A stretch of DNA of 64,000 nucleotides from Hoeflea phototrophica DFL-43 (GCF_000154705.2 NZ_CM002917.1:4125353-4189352); one strand, 5' to 3'. Shown: positions 10,770 to 20,759, counted from the first letter of the stretch. Numbers and translations: made by a program. Notes: generated from the sequence alone by a model not told the origin.

Positions 10770-11365
10770 GATATCTGTATCTCGTCTTGGCCGCCGGCCA
10801 GCCGTGCGATTGCAGCGATGGCTTCAGCGGCGATTGTTTCCTTGACGTCATCGCGGGACTGGACCGTAACATCGGCCAGCGCATAGACGGGATAGCGTTG
10901 ATCGAGCAGATCGGAGAGAGTCTGCTTCGGGTTTGCAGTCTTGAGAAGCGGCCTGGTATCGCGCTTGGAAACCCGTGCCCACAAAATATCAAGATCCGCT
11001 TTCAGCCAAACAGACAAGCCTGACTTGAGAACCCTTGATCGCGTTGCCTCATTCATGAATACGCCCCCGCCTGTCGACAGCACGCGCGGCCCGGTTTTCA
11101 TGAGACGCGTGATCACTCGGGTCTCCAGTGCCCTGAATTCTGCCTCGCCATAGGCTTCGAACAATTCCGCAATGGTCATCCGCGAAACCCGTTCGATCTC
11201 GTGATCGGAATCGACGAATGGAATCTCGAGCATCTGCGCAACCAGCCGGCCAATGGCGGATTTGCCCGCGCCCATCAGGCCCACAAACACCAGATTGCGG
11301 TGGCCAAGAACCCGGCGGGCACCTGCGATATCCTGCTCCAGCGTGCTTGCCTGCACTCCCGCCAC
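10766..11365 (-). CDS. aroK: Shikimate kinase
   Basis: About 199 residues from a proposed GTG start at 11365, preceded by GGGGAC. The open frame continues to an ATG at 11521, but that extension is not conserved-looking and would make the protein unusually long (251). Walker A is [12 protein letters not shown] (Lys about residue 35); the shikimate-binding DSDHEIE and the lid-region STGGGVFM and RDTRPLL segments are present. Phosphorylates shikimate with ATP. Overlaps aroB by four bases; divergent from the 47-aa membrane protein and xerD. Confidence 0.92.
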   Translation of the reverse strand: MAGVQASTLEQDIAGARRVLGHRNLVFVGLMGAGKSAIGRLVAQMLEIPFVDSDHEIERVSRMTIAELFEAYGEAEFRALETRVITRLMKTGPRVLSTGGGVFMNEATRSRVLKSGLSVWLKADLDILWARVSKRDTRPLLKTANPKQTLSDLLDQRYPVYALADVTVQSRDDVKETIAAEAIAAIARLAGGQDEIQIS

Positions 11366-11514
11366 GTTGCGTCCCCGGCCTTTCCGTTCATGCTTATGGC
11401 TCTCTATTGGCCATGCGCGGCGATGCGTCAAGCATTGGGGCCATTGCTGTATCATCTTGAAACAACCCGCATGCTGCCGCATAACTCGGTCGGGATCAGA
11501 CCTCCGGAGTACCA

Positions 11515-11658
11515 ATGCCAAGCCTGTTTCGATTTCTTGCCTTGTGCGCCATCATCGCCGGCCTTGCCTATGGCGCAATGTTCGCGCTGATAATTTACGT
11601 CGAGCCGGTGGAGCGGGATATCACCATTCGTGTCCCTACCGACAAGCTCAATCGCTAG
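11515..11658 (+). CDS. Small single-pass membrane protein upstream of xerD
   Basis: A 47-residue reading frame beginning [20 protein letters not shown], with one strong transmembrane segment (about residues 5-28) followed by a short polar tail [20 protein letters not shown]. It is preceded by the purine-rich CCGGAGTACC (GGAG, 7 bases before ATG). Its stop lies 16 bases before the xerD start, and a similar tiny membrane protein occurs at this place in rhizobial genomes as I remember them. Function unknown. The coding call rests on hydrophobicity pattern, ribosome binding site and position. Confidence 0.7.
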   Translation: MPSLFRFLALCAIIAGLAYGAMFALIIYVEPVERDITIRVPTDKLNR

Positions 11659-11674
11659 GGGATTGCATCCGGTC

Positions 11675-12616
11675 ATGCGCGATCTCAGCGCCGCCCATGT
11701 CGAAGCCTTTCTGGAAATGATGAGTGCCGAACGCGGCGCGGCGCTGAACACGCTTGAGGCCTACCGCCGCGACCTCGATGACGCATCATCGGTTGTCAAA
11801 GCGCTCGGCTCCACCCTGGACCGGGCCAATGCCGACACCATCCGCACCGTCATCTCGGATCTTGCAGCACGGGGCTTTTCCCCGGCATCCCAGGCGCGGC
11901 GGCTTTCGGCATTGCGCCAATTCTACAAGTTTCTCCATGCCGAGGGCCTGCGCGACGACGATCCGACGGGAGTGGTTGAATCCCCGCGCAAACGCCGCTC
12001 CCTGCCCAAGATCCTGAGCGTTGATGATGTGAGCCGGCTTCTGGCCCAGGCTGAAGCCGATATCTCAAAGGCCCGCGATGAATCAGAAACCACACAGCGG
12101 ATCCGCTTTCGCGCCTTGCTGGAACTGCTTTATGCAACCGGCATGCGGGTAAGCGAACTGGTGGGCCTGCCCTACCGGGTGCTCGCAGAAGACGGGCGGT
12201 TTCTCATCATTCGTGGCAAGGGCGCTAAGGAACGCATGGTGCCCATGTCGCGCCCGGCCCGCCTTGCGCTTGAAGCCTGGATGGCTGAAATCGGCGAGGT
12301 TGCGGAAGAGACGGGCTTCCTCTTCCCGGCCAATTCCAGCGATGGCCATTTGTCGCGGCAGGTCTTCGCCCGCGAACTCAAGGACGTCGCCGCGCGTGCC
12401 GGTTTGCCCTCGGCAAAGGTCTCGCCGCATGTCCTTCGTCACGCTTTCGCAAGCCACCTTCTGGCCGGAGGGGCGGATCTGCGGGCAGTCCAGAAATTGC
12501 TCGGACATACCGATATCTCCACCACCCAAATCTACACCCATGTGCTCGACGAACGGCTCAAGCAACTCGTCAGCGAACATCACCCCCTTGCAAAGCAGCC
12601 GAAAAATCGCGATTAA
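11675..12616 (+). CDS. xerD: Site-specific tyrosine recombinase XerD
   Basis: 313 residues. N-terminal SAM-like core-binding domain ([27 protein letters not shown]) and C-terminal catalytic domain with the tyrosine-recombinase tetrad: Arg158 in ATGMRVSEL, HxxR in [13 protein letters not shown], a second His in LLGHTDIS, and Tyr287 in TQIYTHV. It resolves chromosome dimers at dif with XerC. I start at the ATG at 11675; the ATG at 11630 lies inside the preceding small gene. Position between aroK and accA is the conserved rhizobial core arrangement, so this is the housekeeping XerD, not a mobile-element integrase. Confidence 0.95.
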   Translation: MRDLSAAHVEAFLEMMSAERGAALNTLEAYRRDLDDASSVVKALGSTLDRANADTIRTVISDLAARGFSPASQARRLSALRQFYKFLHAEGLRDDDPTGVVESPRKRRSLPKILSVDDVSRLLAQAEADISKARDESETTQRIRFRALLELLYATGMRVSELVGLPYRVLAEDGRFLIIRGKGAKERMVPMSRPARLALEAWMAEIGEVAEETGFLFPANSSDGHLSRQVFARELKDVAARAGLPSAKVSPHVLRHAFASHLLAGGADLRAVQKLLGHTDISTTQIYTHVLDERLKQLVSEHHPLAKQPKNRD

Positions 12617-12726
12617 GCGGGCTTGCTAGGGGCCGGTCAACGGTCGATCATGGCGTGAGAGCAGCAAACAGCGGCGCTTTGATACAGGCACATAACAAAA
12701 AGCGGGCGTCCGCGCGGAAACAATCA

Positions 12727-13683
12727 ATGCACAATTACCTAGATTTCGAAAAACCGATCTCCGATCTGGAAGGCAAGATTCTTGAGTTGAGAAAGCTTGC
12801 AGGCGAGGACGAGAGCGTCGACACCGGCGAAGAGATCGCGCGGCTCGAAACCCGGGCGCGTGATGCGATGGCGGAGATTTATTCCCGCCTCAACCCGTGG
12901 CAGAAAACACAAGTGGCGCGCCACCCGGCCCGTCCGCATTTCCAGGATTACGCCAAGGCCCTGTTCGACGAATTCACCCCGCTCGCCGGTGACCGGAAAT
13001 TTGCCGAGGACGCTGCCATCCAGGCTGGCTTTGCCAGGTTCCAGGGGCAGCCAGTGGCGCTGATTGGTCAGGAAAAGGGTCACGACACCAAGACCCGCAT
13101 TCATCACAATTTTGGCTCCGCCCGGCCCGAAGGCTACCGCAAGGCGATCCGTCTGATGGAATTGGCCGACCGGTTTGGGATCCCGGTGGTCACATTGATA
13201 GACACCGCGGGTGCCTATCCCGGCGTCGGCGCGGAAGAACGCGGACAGGCCGAAGCCATTGCGCGCTCCACCGAGACCTGCCTCAACATCAAGGTTCCGT
13301 TGATCTCGGTTGTCATCGGTGAGGGCGGCTCAGGCGGCGCCATCGCCATCGCCACCGGCAACCGGGTCTATATGCTCGAACACGCGATCTACTCCGTGAT
13401 TTCGCCCGAGGGCGCCGCCTCCATTCTTTGGCGCGACGCGACGCGTGCGAAAGACGCCGCCACATCGATGAAGATCACGGCCCAGGACCTGCAGGAATTC
13501 GGCATTATCGACGGCATCATTGACGAACCCGTGGGCGGGGCACACCGTGATCCCGACAGCGTGATGTCACACACCAGCGACGTCATTTCCGGTGCCTTGT
13601 CAGAGCTCTCCGAACAGTCCGGCGATGAGTTGCGGAGCAACCGGCGCAAGAAGTTTCTCAAGATCGGACGCCAAATCGGTTGA
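12727..13683 (+). CDS. accA: Acetyl-CoA carboxylase carboxyltransferase subunit alpha
   Basis: 318 residues from the ATG at 12727 ([18 protein letters not shown]), the canonical AccA N-terminus, with GGAAA upstream. Crotonase-fold carboxyltransferase motifs are clear: [65 protein letters not shown] and [13 protein letters not shown]. It transfers the carboxyl group from biotin to acetyl-CoA, the first committed step of fatty-acid synthesis. The longer in-frame extension upstream (from 12655) lacks family similarity. Confidence 0.97.
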   Translation: MHNYLDFEKPISDLEGKILELRKLAGEDESVDTGEEIARLETRARDAMAEIYSRLNPWQKTQVARHPARPHFQDYAKALFDEFTPLAGDRKFAEDAAIQAGFARFQGQPVALIGQEKGHDTKTRIHHNFGSARPEGYRKAIRLMELADRFGIPVVTLIDTAGAYPGVGAEERGQAEAIARSTETCLNIKVPLISVVIGEGGSGGAIAIATGNRVYMLEHAIYSVISPEGAASILWRDATRAKDAATSMKITAQDLQEFGIIDGIIDEPVGGAHRDPDSVMSHTSDVISGALSELSEQSGDELRSNRRKKFLKIGRQIG

Positions 13684-13874
13684 CGTCCGCCGCATTCGAG
13701 CCACATTTGCAAGGGCAATTGGCTCCGCTGTAGCGTTGAACGGCAGCATGGATTTCGGCATGGTTAAGCCTTCGTGAACCCTGCCGGTGGTAAGAGTGCC
13801 TGAAACATCCGACCATGAAGCATGATGAATGCGTCTTGTCGGCCAGACTGACAACCGCAACTTTCAAGAGACCC

Positions 13875-15104
13875 ATGGCACCAATGAGATCATTGCGTTT
13901 TTTGCCCTTGCTGCTTGTGGTGGGTCTGGTCGGCTGCCAGGATGCACTCGATTCCGTTTCCAACAAGGTTGAACATCCGCTCCCGTCCAAGCTCGTCAAC
14001 AAGATGAAAGCGAACGACATGAGCACGCGTTCGCCGATCATGATGCGGATCTTCAAGGAAGAAGGCGTTCTTGAAGTCTGGAAGCAGAAAGGCAATGGCC
14101 GTTACGACATCATTGCGGCCTATGAGATCTGCAAATGGTCAGGCGTGCTGGGACCAAAGTTCAAGGAAGGCGATCGCCAGGCGCCTGAAGGCTACTACCG
14201 GATTTATCCAGCACAGATGAACCCGAACTCGAGCTACTACCTCTCGTTCAACATGGGTTTTCCCAACAGCTATGACCGTTCTCACAACAGAACCGGTTCC
14301 AATCTGATGGTTCACGGGGCCTGCTCCTCGGCGGGCTGCTACTCGATGACCGACGAACAAGTGCTTGAGATTTACGGCTTCGCCCGCGATGCCTTCAAGG
14401 GCGGGCAGGAATACTTCCTGGTGGAGGCCCTGCCTTTTCGCATGACACCGGAAAACATGGCGCGCCACCGCGACAGCGAACATTTCGAATTCTGGAAGAT
14501 GCTCAAGACCGGCTACGACCATTTCGAACTGACAAAACGGCCGCCGAAGGTCGAGGTATGCGAACGTAGCTATGTCTTCAACCAGGTGCCTGAAGACGAA
14601 GATGCGACTTTCCGCGCGGCCCAGGCTTGCCCGCCCGCAAGCGTTCCCCAGACACTCGCGTCGGCCCATTACGCCTATCAGCAGGACTGGAACCAAGCCT
14701 TCACAAGGGCCGCGGCCAAGTTCGATCGTGAAGAAGCCAAGGGACTCGCAGCCGCACAGGCCAAAGCCGAGGCCGAAACTGCGCGCGCTGAACGCGAGGC
14801 CGCACGCGAAGCCGAAATCGCAGCCAATGGCGGTGTCCCACCGGAAAATCCGGTGGTGAGCCTGTTTACCGCTGCGAATCCACTCAAGGCGCTGGTACCC
14901 GGCCAGGGCGTGCCGAATGACAGTGATGCGGCCCGTGCTGTCCAACAGGCAACTGTGGAGCAGCAGAGCCCGCCGGCGACCGCATCTGCGCCAGTTGAAG
15001 CAACGGCCGGCATCCCGGTTCCCACGCCGAACCCTGTCGTTGAAAACCAGCAGGCGGATGCCGGATCGGACAAGCCTTTCTGGAAAATCTGGAGCCGCAA
15101 TTGA
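13875..15104 (+). CDS. L,D-transpeptidase (YkuD-type) lipoprotein
   Basis: 409 residues. Starts at ATG 13875 after AAGAGA; the next residues form a lipoprotein signal (FLPLLLVVGLVGC, lipobox Cys about residue 21). The L,D-transpeptidase domain spans about residues 45-215 with the catalytic HG...SxGC pattern HGACSSAGCYSM (His147, Cys155). Such enzymes make 3-3 peptidoglycan cross-links or attach proteins to peptidoglycan. The C-terminal third is Ala/Glu/Pro-rich and low-complexity (AQAKAEAETARAEREAAREA), probably a flexible wall-spanning segment. The stop overlaps the next gene's TTG start by four bases. Confidence 0.9.
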   Translation: MAPMRSLRFLPLLLVVGLVGCQDALDSVSNKVEHPLPSKLVNKMKANDMSTRSPIMMRIFKEEGVLEVWKQKGNGRYDIIAAYEICKWSGVLGPKFKEGDRQAPEGYYRIYPAQMNPNSSYYLSFNMGFPNSYDRSHNRTGSNLMVHGACSSAGCYSMTDEQVLEIYGFARDAFKGGQEYFLVEALPFRMTPENMARHRDSEHFEFWKMLKTGYDHFELTKRPPKVEVCERSYVFNQVPEDEDATFRAAQACPPASVPQTLASAHYAYQQDWNQAFTRAAAKFDREEAKGLAAAQAKAEAETARAEREAAREAEIAANGGVPPENPVVSLFTAANPLKALVPGQGVPNDSDAARAVQQATVEQQSPPATASAPVEATAGIPVPTPNPVVENQQADAGSDKPFWKIWSRN

Positions 15105-15349
15105 GCGGCAGCGAAACGGAAACGCTGGACCTTCGCGGTTTGAAATGCCCCTTGCCGGTGCTGCGCACACGCAAGCATTTGCGCGGACTGGCCGGTGGCG
15201 CACGCATTCGCATTGAAACAACCGATCCACTGGCGGTGATCGATATTCCACATTTTTGCCGCGAGGATGGGCATCAACTGGTGGCAACCGACGCCATGGA
15301 AGGCGGCCACGCGTTCATCATCGAAAAGGCCGTTGTCGAAAAGACATGA
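15101..15349 (+). CDS. TusA-like sulfurtransferase
   Basis: 82 residues with a TTG start at 15101 that overlaps the preceding stop (TTGA) and has GGAG six bases upstream. It shows the TusA/SirA signature LDLRGLKCPLPVLRTRKHL; the Cys of CPxP is the persulfide-carrying residue. TusA-type proteins relay sulfur for tRNA thiolation, molybdenum cofactor and other sulfur trafficking. It is fused neither to a rhodanese nor to other domains. Its link to the upstream L,D-transpeptidase is only positional. Confidence 0.87.
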   Translation: MSGSETETLDLRGLKCPLPVLRTRKHLRGLAGGARIRIETTDPLAVIDIPHFCREDGHQLVATDAMEGGHAFIIEKAVVEKT

Positions 15350-15367
15350 TCCGTAGGGCTACGATTT

Positions 15368-16531
15368 TCAGCGCGTGGTCCGCATCCCGGGAATGGCGAG
15401 CGGATTATCGACCAGCGCAGCTTTGTCTGGCCGACCTATACCTGGCTCGCCCGAAAATCCGGCGAACAGCTCAGCAATGAAGCCCTTCGGCAGATCCCTG
15501 GTGATCATCACCAGTCTTGTCTTGCCGTCCCATCCGGCGGGCGGGGCTGGAAGCCGTACCGGTTCCGACATCAGACTTTGCACCGCATGCAGCACCAATG
15601 GCCGCGACGGATCGTCGGCCAAACGGACTATTCCTTTCATCCGCAACAGGTTCGGGCCATGCGCTGAGCGGAGGAGATCGAGAAACATGGCAAGGTTTTG
15701 CGACTCGATCGCCTGCGCGCTCACCAGCGTGTCGGCGCGGATATGTGCGTCGTGCCGGTTCACATCATGATGATGCCCAGGCTCGTGCCCGTGTTCGGTT
15801 CCATGATCATGGGGGTGGCCATGCGTCGCATCGCGGCTCGAAGTCTCGCTGAGCCAGCGGCCCACATCGATACTGTGCGCAGCCGGATCATAGGCGCCGC
15901 TGTCAAACAGACCCTGCGCCGACAGATCCGCAGCCTCGGCATCCATGATCCGTGCATTCGGATTGAGCGATACGAGCCGGCTCTGCATGCCGCCATCAGC
16001 CATAGCGAGCCCAGTTTTCGAGATCACCAGCGTGTCGGCAACCGCCGCCTGGCGGCGCGCCTCCTCATGCGCATCAAGCGTGGCCAAACCGTTGACCGCA
16101 TCGACGACAGTAACCACGCCCTCAAGGCGATAGGATTGCCCCAAAGCAGGATGTCCGATCACCGATTGCATCACCGGAACCGGATCGGCGAGGCCTGTCG
16201 TCTCAATCACCACCCGCGAGAACGGACGGATTTTTCCGGTTTGCATGCGGTCCATCAGATCCGCAAGCGTATCGACCAGCTCGCCGCGGACCGTACAGCA
16301 AAGGCACCCGTCAGAGAGTTCGATGACACCGTCACCGGAGCTTTCCACCAGCAGGTGATCAATCCCGACATCGCCGAATTCATTGATGATCAATGCCGCA
16401 TCGCTGAGCCATGGGTCACCGATCAGACGATTGAGAAGCGTGGTTTTCCCCGCTCCGAGAAACCCGGTCAGGATCGAGACCGGAACACCGCGCGGCGCGC
16501 TCCAGCCGCTTGCAAGCGCAGAATCGCTCAT
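15368..16531 (-). CDS. CobW/COG0523-family GTP-binding metal chaperone
   Basis: 387 residues. G-domain with Walker A GFLGAGKTTLLNRL (about residues 23-36), the metal-binding CxCC motif (DGCLCCTVRGEL) and switch segment ETTGLADPVPV. A His-rich loop (about residues 235-262, alternating His/Asp/Glu/Gly) precedes the CobW C-terminal domain. Members insert Zn or Co into client proteins. The expected G4 motif (N/T/S-K-x-D) reads SKTGLA, with Gly in place of Asp, which should weaken guanine specificity; the reading frame is otherwise intact. No CobN or Zur box lies next to it, so the metal is unassigned. Confidence 0.88.
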   Translation of the reverse strand: MSDSALASGWSAPRGVPVSILTGFLGAGKTTLLNRLIGDPWLSDAALIINEFGDVGIDHLLVESSGDGVIELSDGCLCCTVRGELVDTLADLMDRMQTGKIRPFSRVVIETTGLADPVPVMQSVIGHPALGQSYRLEGVVTVVDAVNGLATLDAHEEARRQAAVADTLVISKTGLAMADGGMQSRLVSLNPNARIMDAEAADLSAQGLFDSGAYDPAAHSIDVGRWLSETSSRDATHGHPHDHGTEHGHEPGHHHDVNRHDAHIRADTLVSAQAIESQNLAMFLDLLRSAHGPNLLRMKGIVRLADDPSRPLVLHAVQSLMSEPVRLPAPPAGWDGKTRLVMITRDLPKGFIAELFAGFSGEPGIGRPDKAALVDNPLAIPGMRTTR

Positions 16532-16553
16532 CAGGACAAGATCCTCATGCTTT

Positions 16554-17747
16554 TCAAAGTTCGGGTCGCGGTACCGGCACCGGAATGGTGATCCCGGGGC
16601 GCAAGGGCATTATTGCATCCGCTTTGGAGACGGGAGCAGCAAACGCCGTGACAGGCACGGCACTGCCGGAGAGCACGCCTGTCGGACGAGGCTGCGGAAC
16701 CGGAATACGTGACAACGCCACCTCGGTCGCCACAGGCGCCACAGCCGCCGGAGCCTGTACAAGACGGGGTTCGCGGGCCGGCTCGACAAGAAACGGCGAA
16801 CTCAGAACCAGATTTCCGTTTTCATCACGGTTTTTGTCGCGGGCTGCCCGGGCTTCGGAGGAACAGATCTGTGCTGAAATGTCAGCAACAGCATCACGCC
16901 CTTCACCGTAGGGCGCAAGGGACGCCAAGCTTGGCGAAACGGAACCAGAGGAGGTCAGTGCCGCCTGAAGCAGCGCTGCAGATCGCTCCGCACGCGCAGT
17001 CTGTGACGGTGCGCCCAAAACCACGCTAACCACTGTCCTGCCGTTACGTGTGGCCGATGACACCTGATTGAAGCCCGAGGCACAGATAAATCCGGTTTTC
17101 ATTCCATCCGCGCCTTGAAACCGGCCGATCAGCAAATTGTAGTTGGTGTGAACCTGCTTGCCGACAGAAAATCCCTCATAGCCAAAATACTGTGCGTATT
17201 CCGGAAAATTGCGGCGAGCAGCAGCGGCAAGAACAGCCATGTCGCGCGCTGTTGTATATTGGCCGCTGCCCGGCAGCCCATTCGGATTGACAAAGCGCGT
17301 GGCCTGCATGCCGAGCGCCTTGGCCGTTGCGTTCATTTCACGCACGAATGCTTCCTCACTGCCCGACACCGCTTCCGCAATCGCCACGGCAACGTCATTG
17401 GCTGATTTCACCATCAGATATTTGAGCGCCGAATCGAGAGGGAAGCGCTCACCGGGCTTGAAATACATCTTGCTCGGCGGCTCCTTGGCCGCATGGATTG
17501 ACATGGTGACCGGCGTGTCCATGCTCATCTGACCGGATTTGACCGCTGAAAATGCAACATAGGCCGTCATGATCTTGGTCAAAGAAGCGGGATACCAGCG
17601 CTGGAATGCGTCTTCATGGGCAATCACGCGCCCCGACCCCACATCGACAGCGATGCTCGGCGTCGCCAATGCCGCAGGCACCGATGCCATGGAGGAGACT
17701 GCAATCAGGCAAAACCCAATTCGGCGCATCCGCGAAACCAATGTCAT
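16554..17747 (-). CDS. D-alanyl-D-alanine carboxypeptidase (peptidase S11)
   Basis: 397 residues from ATG 17747 (RBS GGAAGG). A signal peptide (IGFCLIAVSSMASVPAALA) is followed by the penicillin-binding S11 domain with all three motifs: Ser55-Leu-Thr-Lys58, Ser115-Ala-Asn117 and Lys217-Thr-Gly219. It trims the terminal D-Ala from peptidoglycan pentapeptides in the periplasm. The C-terminal region is Pro/Val/Arg-rich (PVPQPRPTG, ITIPVPVPRPEL) and repetitive, unlike the amphipathic anchor of E. coli DacA. Lies 22 bases upstream of the CobW gene in the same direction. Confidence 0.93.
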   Translation of the reverse strand: MTLVSRMRRIGFCLIAVSSMASVPAALATPSIAVDVGSGRVIAHEDAFQRWYPASLTKIMTAYVAFSAVKSGQMSMDTPVTMSIHAAKEPPSKMYFKPGERFPLDSALKYLMVKSANDVAVAIAEAVSGSEEAFVREMNATAKALGMQATRFVNPNGLPGSGQYTTARDMAVLAAAARRNFPEYAQYFGYEGFSVGKQVHTNYNLLIGRFQGADGMKTGFICASGFNQVSSATRNGRTVVSVVLGAPSQTARAERSAALLQAALTSSGSVSPSLASLAPYGEGRDAVADISAQICSSEARAARDKNRDENGNLVLSSPFLVEPAREPRLVQAPAAVAPVATEVALSRIPVPQPRPTGVLSGSAVPVTAFAAPVSKADAIMPLRPGITIPVPVPRPEL

Positions 17748-17959
17748 CCCAGCCTTCCTGTTCCCATAACATTGAACGGGTTTGGCTTTGTTGCCCAACC
17801 TGAAGGCATCACGCCAGTGGAACAACAACAGCTTTTTCCTCGTCAACTCTTCCTACTTAGCCTATATGGCAGTCAGAAGGCAAAAGACGATGTGGAGCTT
17901 CGGCTCAAAGTGCACGCCCCTGCCGGATCCGAACCAACAACCGCCATAAAGGACAAATT

Positions 17960-19126
17960 ATGCAACTCGTTGATGACGTTGTCGCCATGAAGGATGAAAT
18001 CACGGAATGGCGCCGTAGCCTTCACGCCGATCCTGAATTGTTGTTCGACGTTCACAACACTGCGGCCTTTGTCGCAGACAAGCTCACAGCATTCGGCTGC
18101 GACGAGGTCGTTACCGGCATCGGACGCACCGGCGTCGTCGGCATTATCCATGGCCGGCCCGGCGGCAACGGCCCGGCCATCGGCCTGCGCGCCGATATGG
18201 ACGCGCTGCCCATCGAGGAAGCCACTGGCGCACCCTGGGCCTCGAAGACCCCCGGCAAGATGCACGCCTGCGGACATGATGGTCACACCGCGATGCTTCT
18301 CGGCGCCGCCAAACACCTGGCCGCAACCCGTAACTTCACAGGTTCAGTTGCCGTGATCTTCCAGCCCGCCGAAGAAGGCGGTGGAGGTGGCCGCGAAATG
18401 GTCAATGACGGCATGATGGAGCGCTTCGGCATCACCAAAGTGTTCGGCATGCACAACCTGCCGGGCCTCCCGGTTGGTGAGTTCGCCATCCGGCCCGGCC
18501 CGATCATGGCCGCGACCGACATTTTCGACATCACCATCACCGGCCGTGGCGGTCACGCCGCGATGCCGCACCAGACAATCGATCCGGTTGTGGCAAGTTC
18601 GCAGATCGTCACCTCGCTGCAGTCGATCGCGTCGCGGAATGCCAATCCGCTTGAATCGGTGGTGGTTTCGGTCACCAAATTCATTGCCGGTTCGGCCTAC
18701 AACATCATCCCGGAAACCGTGGAACTGGCCGGTACCGTGCGCACGCTTTCGCCTGAAATGCGCGATCTGGCGGAAACCCGGATCAACGAGATCGCCGTGG
18801 GGATTGCTGCTGCCCATGGCGTTAAGGCCAAGGTCAATTATCTGCGCAACTACCCGGTCACCTTCAACCACGCTGACGAGACAGTCTTTGCTGGCGACGT
18901 GGCCGAAAGCCTGGCCGGTGCGCAAGGCGTCGAACGCAATCAACCGCCGACCATGGGGGGAGAGGATTTCTCCTTCATGCTCGAAGCAAGGCCCGGCGCT
19001 TTCATCTTCATGGGCAATGGCGATACGGCAAGCCTGCATCACCCGGCCTATGACTTCAACGACGACGCGATCCCGGTCGGCGTCTCCTATTGGGTGAAAC
19101 TGGCTGAGCGCGCGCTCGCAGCCTGA
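17960..19126 (+). CDS. M20 family metallopeptidase (aminoacylase/hippurate-hydrolase type)
   Basis: 388 residues. Metal ligands and catalytic segments of the M20D amidohydrolases are visible: GLRADMDALPI, MHACGHDGHTAML, FQPAEEGGGGG, GMHNLPGLPVGE, a dimerisation-domain GRGGHAAMPHQTIDPV and terminal PTMGGEDFSFML. The family hydrolyses N-acyl amino acids or related amides in the cytoplasm; exact substrate unclear. It has its own promoter region (about 200 bp upstream, divergent from the carboxypeptidase) and is followed by a tRNA gene. Confidence 0.9.
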   Translation: MQLVDDVVAMKDEITEWRRSLHADPELLFDVHNTAAFVADKLTAFGCDEVVTGIGRTGVVGIIHGRPGGNGPAIGLRADMDALPIEEATGAPWASKTPGKMHACGHDGHTAMLLGAAKHLAATRNFTGSVAVIFQPAEEGGGGGREMVNDGMMERFGITKVFGMHNLPGLPVGEFAIRPGPIMAATDIFDITITGRGGHAAMPHQTIDPVVASSQIVTSLQSIASRNANPLESVVVSVTKFIAGSAYNIIPETVELAGTVRTLSPEMRDLAETRINEIAVGIAAAHGVKAKVNYLRNYPVTFNHADETVFAGDVAESLAGAQGVERNQPPTMGGEDFSFMLEARPGAFIFMGNGDTASLHHPAYDFNDDAIPVGVSYWVKLAERALAA

Positions 19127-19240
19127 TCGACCGGGCGAGACGACATTGCGGATGTGGCGGTGCGCTGTCGCATCCCAACCTGTATGCGCGCGACGGCGTG
19201 TTGAACAAGCCGCTCGCTTTCTGTATGCAGATTTCCGCGT

Positions 19241-19316
19241 GGTCCCGTAGCTCAGGGGATAGAGCACAGGATTCCTAATCCTGGTGTCGCAGGTTCGACT
19301 CCTGCCGGGATCACCA
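19241..19316 (+). tRNA. tRNA-Arg (anticodon CCT)
   Basis: 76 nucleotides that fold as a complete cloverleaf. The acceptor stem GGTCCCG pairs with CGGGATC; the D arm is GCTC..GAGC; the anticodon stem CAGGA/TCCTG encloses the loop TTCCTAA, giving anticodon CCT; the T arm is GCAGG-TTCGACT-CCTGC. The terminal CCA is encoded. No integrase or att-like duplication is seen beside it. Confidence 0.96.
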
Positions 19317-19356
19317 CCGGATACTGGGTCCGCTGCAAGACCCATCTCGCAATCAA

Positions 19357-20577
19357 TCATGCTGCCACAGCTGCGCCCCGGCGCATGCGTGAGCGGAAAA
19401 GAATCAACGCAATGATCGCGATGTTGAGGAAATTCCAGGCAATGCCGTTGAGGAACGCCATCTGGTAGGATCCGGTCAGGTCATAGATCCAGCCCGACAT
19501 CCAGCCCCCCAGTGCCATTCCGACAATCGTTGCCATGATCACGAAGCCGACCCGCGCACCCGCCTCTTTGGGTGGCAGATACTCGCGCACGATCACCGCA
19601 TAGCTCGGAACAATACCACCCTGGGACAGCCCGAAGATCAGGCTGACCACATAGAGCGGAACCATGGCGTCAAAGGGCAGATATAAGAACAGCGCGATGC
19701 ATTGCAGTGTTGAGCCGATCAACAGGGTGATCACCCCGCCCAGCCTGTCTGCAAGCAGACCCGAGAGAAGGCGCGACACCACGCCACCCATCAGCATCAG
19801 CGAGAGCATTTCCGCCCCCACTGCCGGCCCGTAGCCCAAATCCACGCAATAGGAGACGATGTGAACCTGCGGCATCGACATGGCAATGCAACAGCCGATG
19901 CCGGCCAGGCCAAGCATCCATTGCAGCGATCTTGGTGAGAAACTGACCGACCGCGCATTCGCCGCCGACATTCGCTGCGCATGCTCGCTCGCCTCGTCGG
20001 GAAGCTTCCGTCTGAGCAAAAGCGACAGCGGAACGACGAGCATGATCGTCAGCGCGGCCAGCACCATATAGGCCGTGCGCCAGCCGAAGTCGCTGAGAAT
20101 GCCGCTGAGCACCAGCGGCCAGATCGCACCGGAGAGGTAATTGCCGCTGGCCGCGATCGCCACAGCAATGCCGCGGCGGCGATAGAACCAGTGCGAGATA
20201 TCCGCGATCAACGGACCAAAGCTCGCCGCCGTGCCGAAGCCCACAACAAACTGCATCAAGCACAGCATCAGGATCGAGCCGCTGACGGCGGCTCCGGCGA
20301 AACCCGCCGCCAGCGTCATTGCGGCAATGCCCAGCGCCACCGTGATCCCGAACCGGTCGACGGCCCGGCCAATCACCAGATTGCCAAGCGCAAAGCCGAC
20401 CATGGTCAGGGTGTAGGGAAGCGATGCATCCGCCCGGTCGATCCCGAACTCCCGCTGTACCGCGGGCATGATCACGATGATCGCCCACATTCCCACATTG
20501 CCCACCACCGCGATGGCGAGCGTGACCCCCAAACGGGTCCAGGAATAACGGCTGTCGACAATGGAGGTGTCTTTCAT
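19357..20577 (-). CDS. MFS transporter
   Basis: About 406 residues, twelve predicted membrane helices in two halves separated by a cytoplasmic loop (LLLRRKLPDEASEHAQRMS). Helix 1 GNVGMWAIIVIMPAVQREFGI and the loop 2-3 motif GRAVDRFGI are typical of MFS. I start at ATG 20577 (MKDTSIVDSRYSW), where similarity to relatives begins; an ATG at 20619 in frame is possible. The closest group includes oxalate/formate-type and monocarboxylate-like MFS carriers, but the substrate cannot be assigned. It is divergent from dxr. Confidence 0.87.
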   Translation of the reverse strand: MKDTSIVDSRYSWTRLGVTLAIAVVGNVGMWAIIVIMPAVQREFGIDRADASLPYTLTMVGFALGNLVIGRAVDRFGITVALGIAAMTLAAGFAGAAVSGSILMLCLMQFVVGFGTAASFGPLIADISHWFYRRRGIAVAIAASGNYLSGAIWPLVLSGILSDFGWRTAYMVLAALTIMLVVPLSLLLRRKLPDEASEHAQRMSAANARSVSFSPRSLQWMLGLAGIGCCIAMSMPQVHIVSYCVDLGYGPAVGAEMLSLMLMGGVVSRLLSGLLADRLGGVITLLIGSTLQCIALFLYLPFDAMVPLYVVSLIFGLSQGGIVPSYAVIVREYLPPKEAGARVGFVIMATIVGMALGGWMSGWIYDLTGSYQMAFLNGIAWNFLNIAIIALILFRSRMRRGAAVAA

Positions 20578-20759
20578 TCCACGACGATAGAGCACCATCG
20601 AGACAATTGGGAAACGCATTTTTTTGAACCTGCATAGTTATGGATGCAGGACCTGCTTTGCCCGGCGCCAGCTATCCTTGGTCTTTGCCTGTGGAAAATC
20701 GCCATGCCGACCGAATCCGATGCGCTTGACCAGCAAACCCAAGCTGTGGATTGTGTGTC

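Noticed and set aside
11675..12616. Integrase of a mobile element
   Set aside because: The tyrosine recombinase sits in the conserved aroK-xerD-accA core order and matches XerD; no att repeats or cargo genes are near it.
19241..19316. tRNA-Arg as an integration site of a genomic island
   Set aside because: No integrase and no duplicated 3' tRNA end is visible near it; flanking genes look like core genes.
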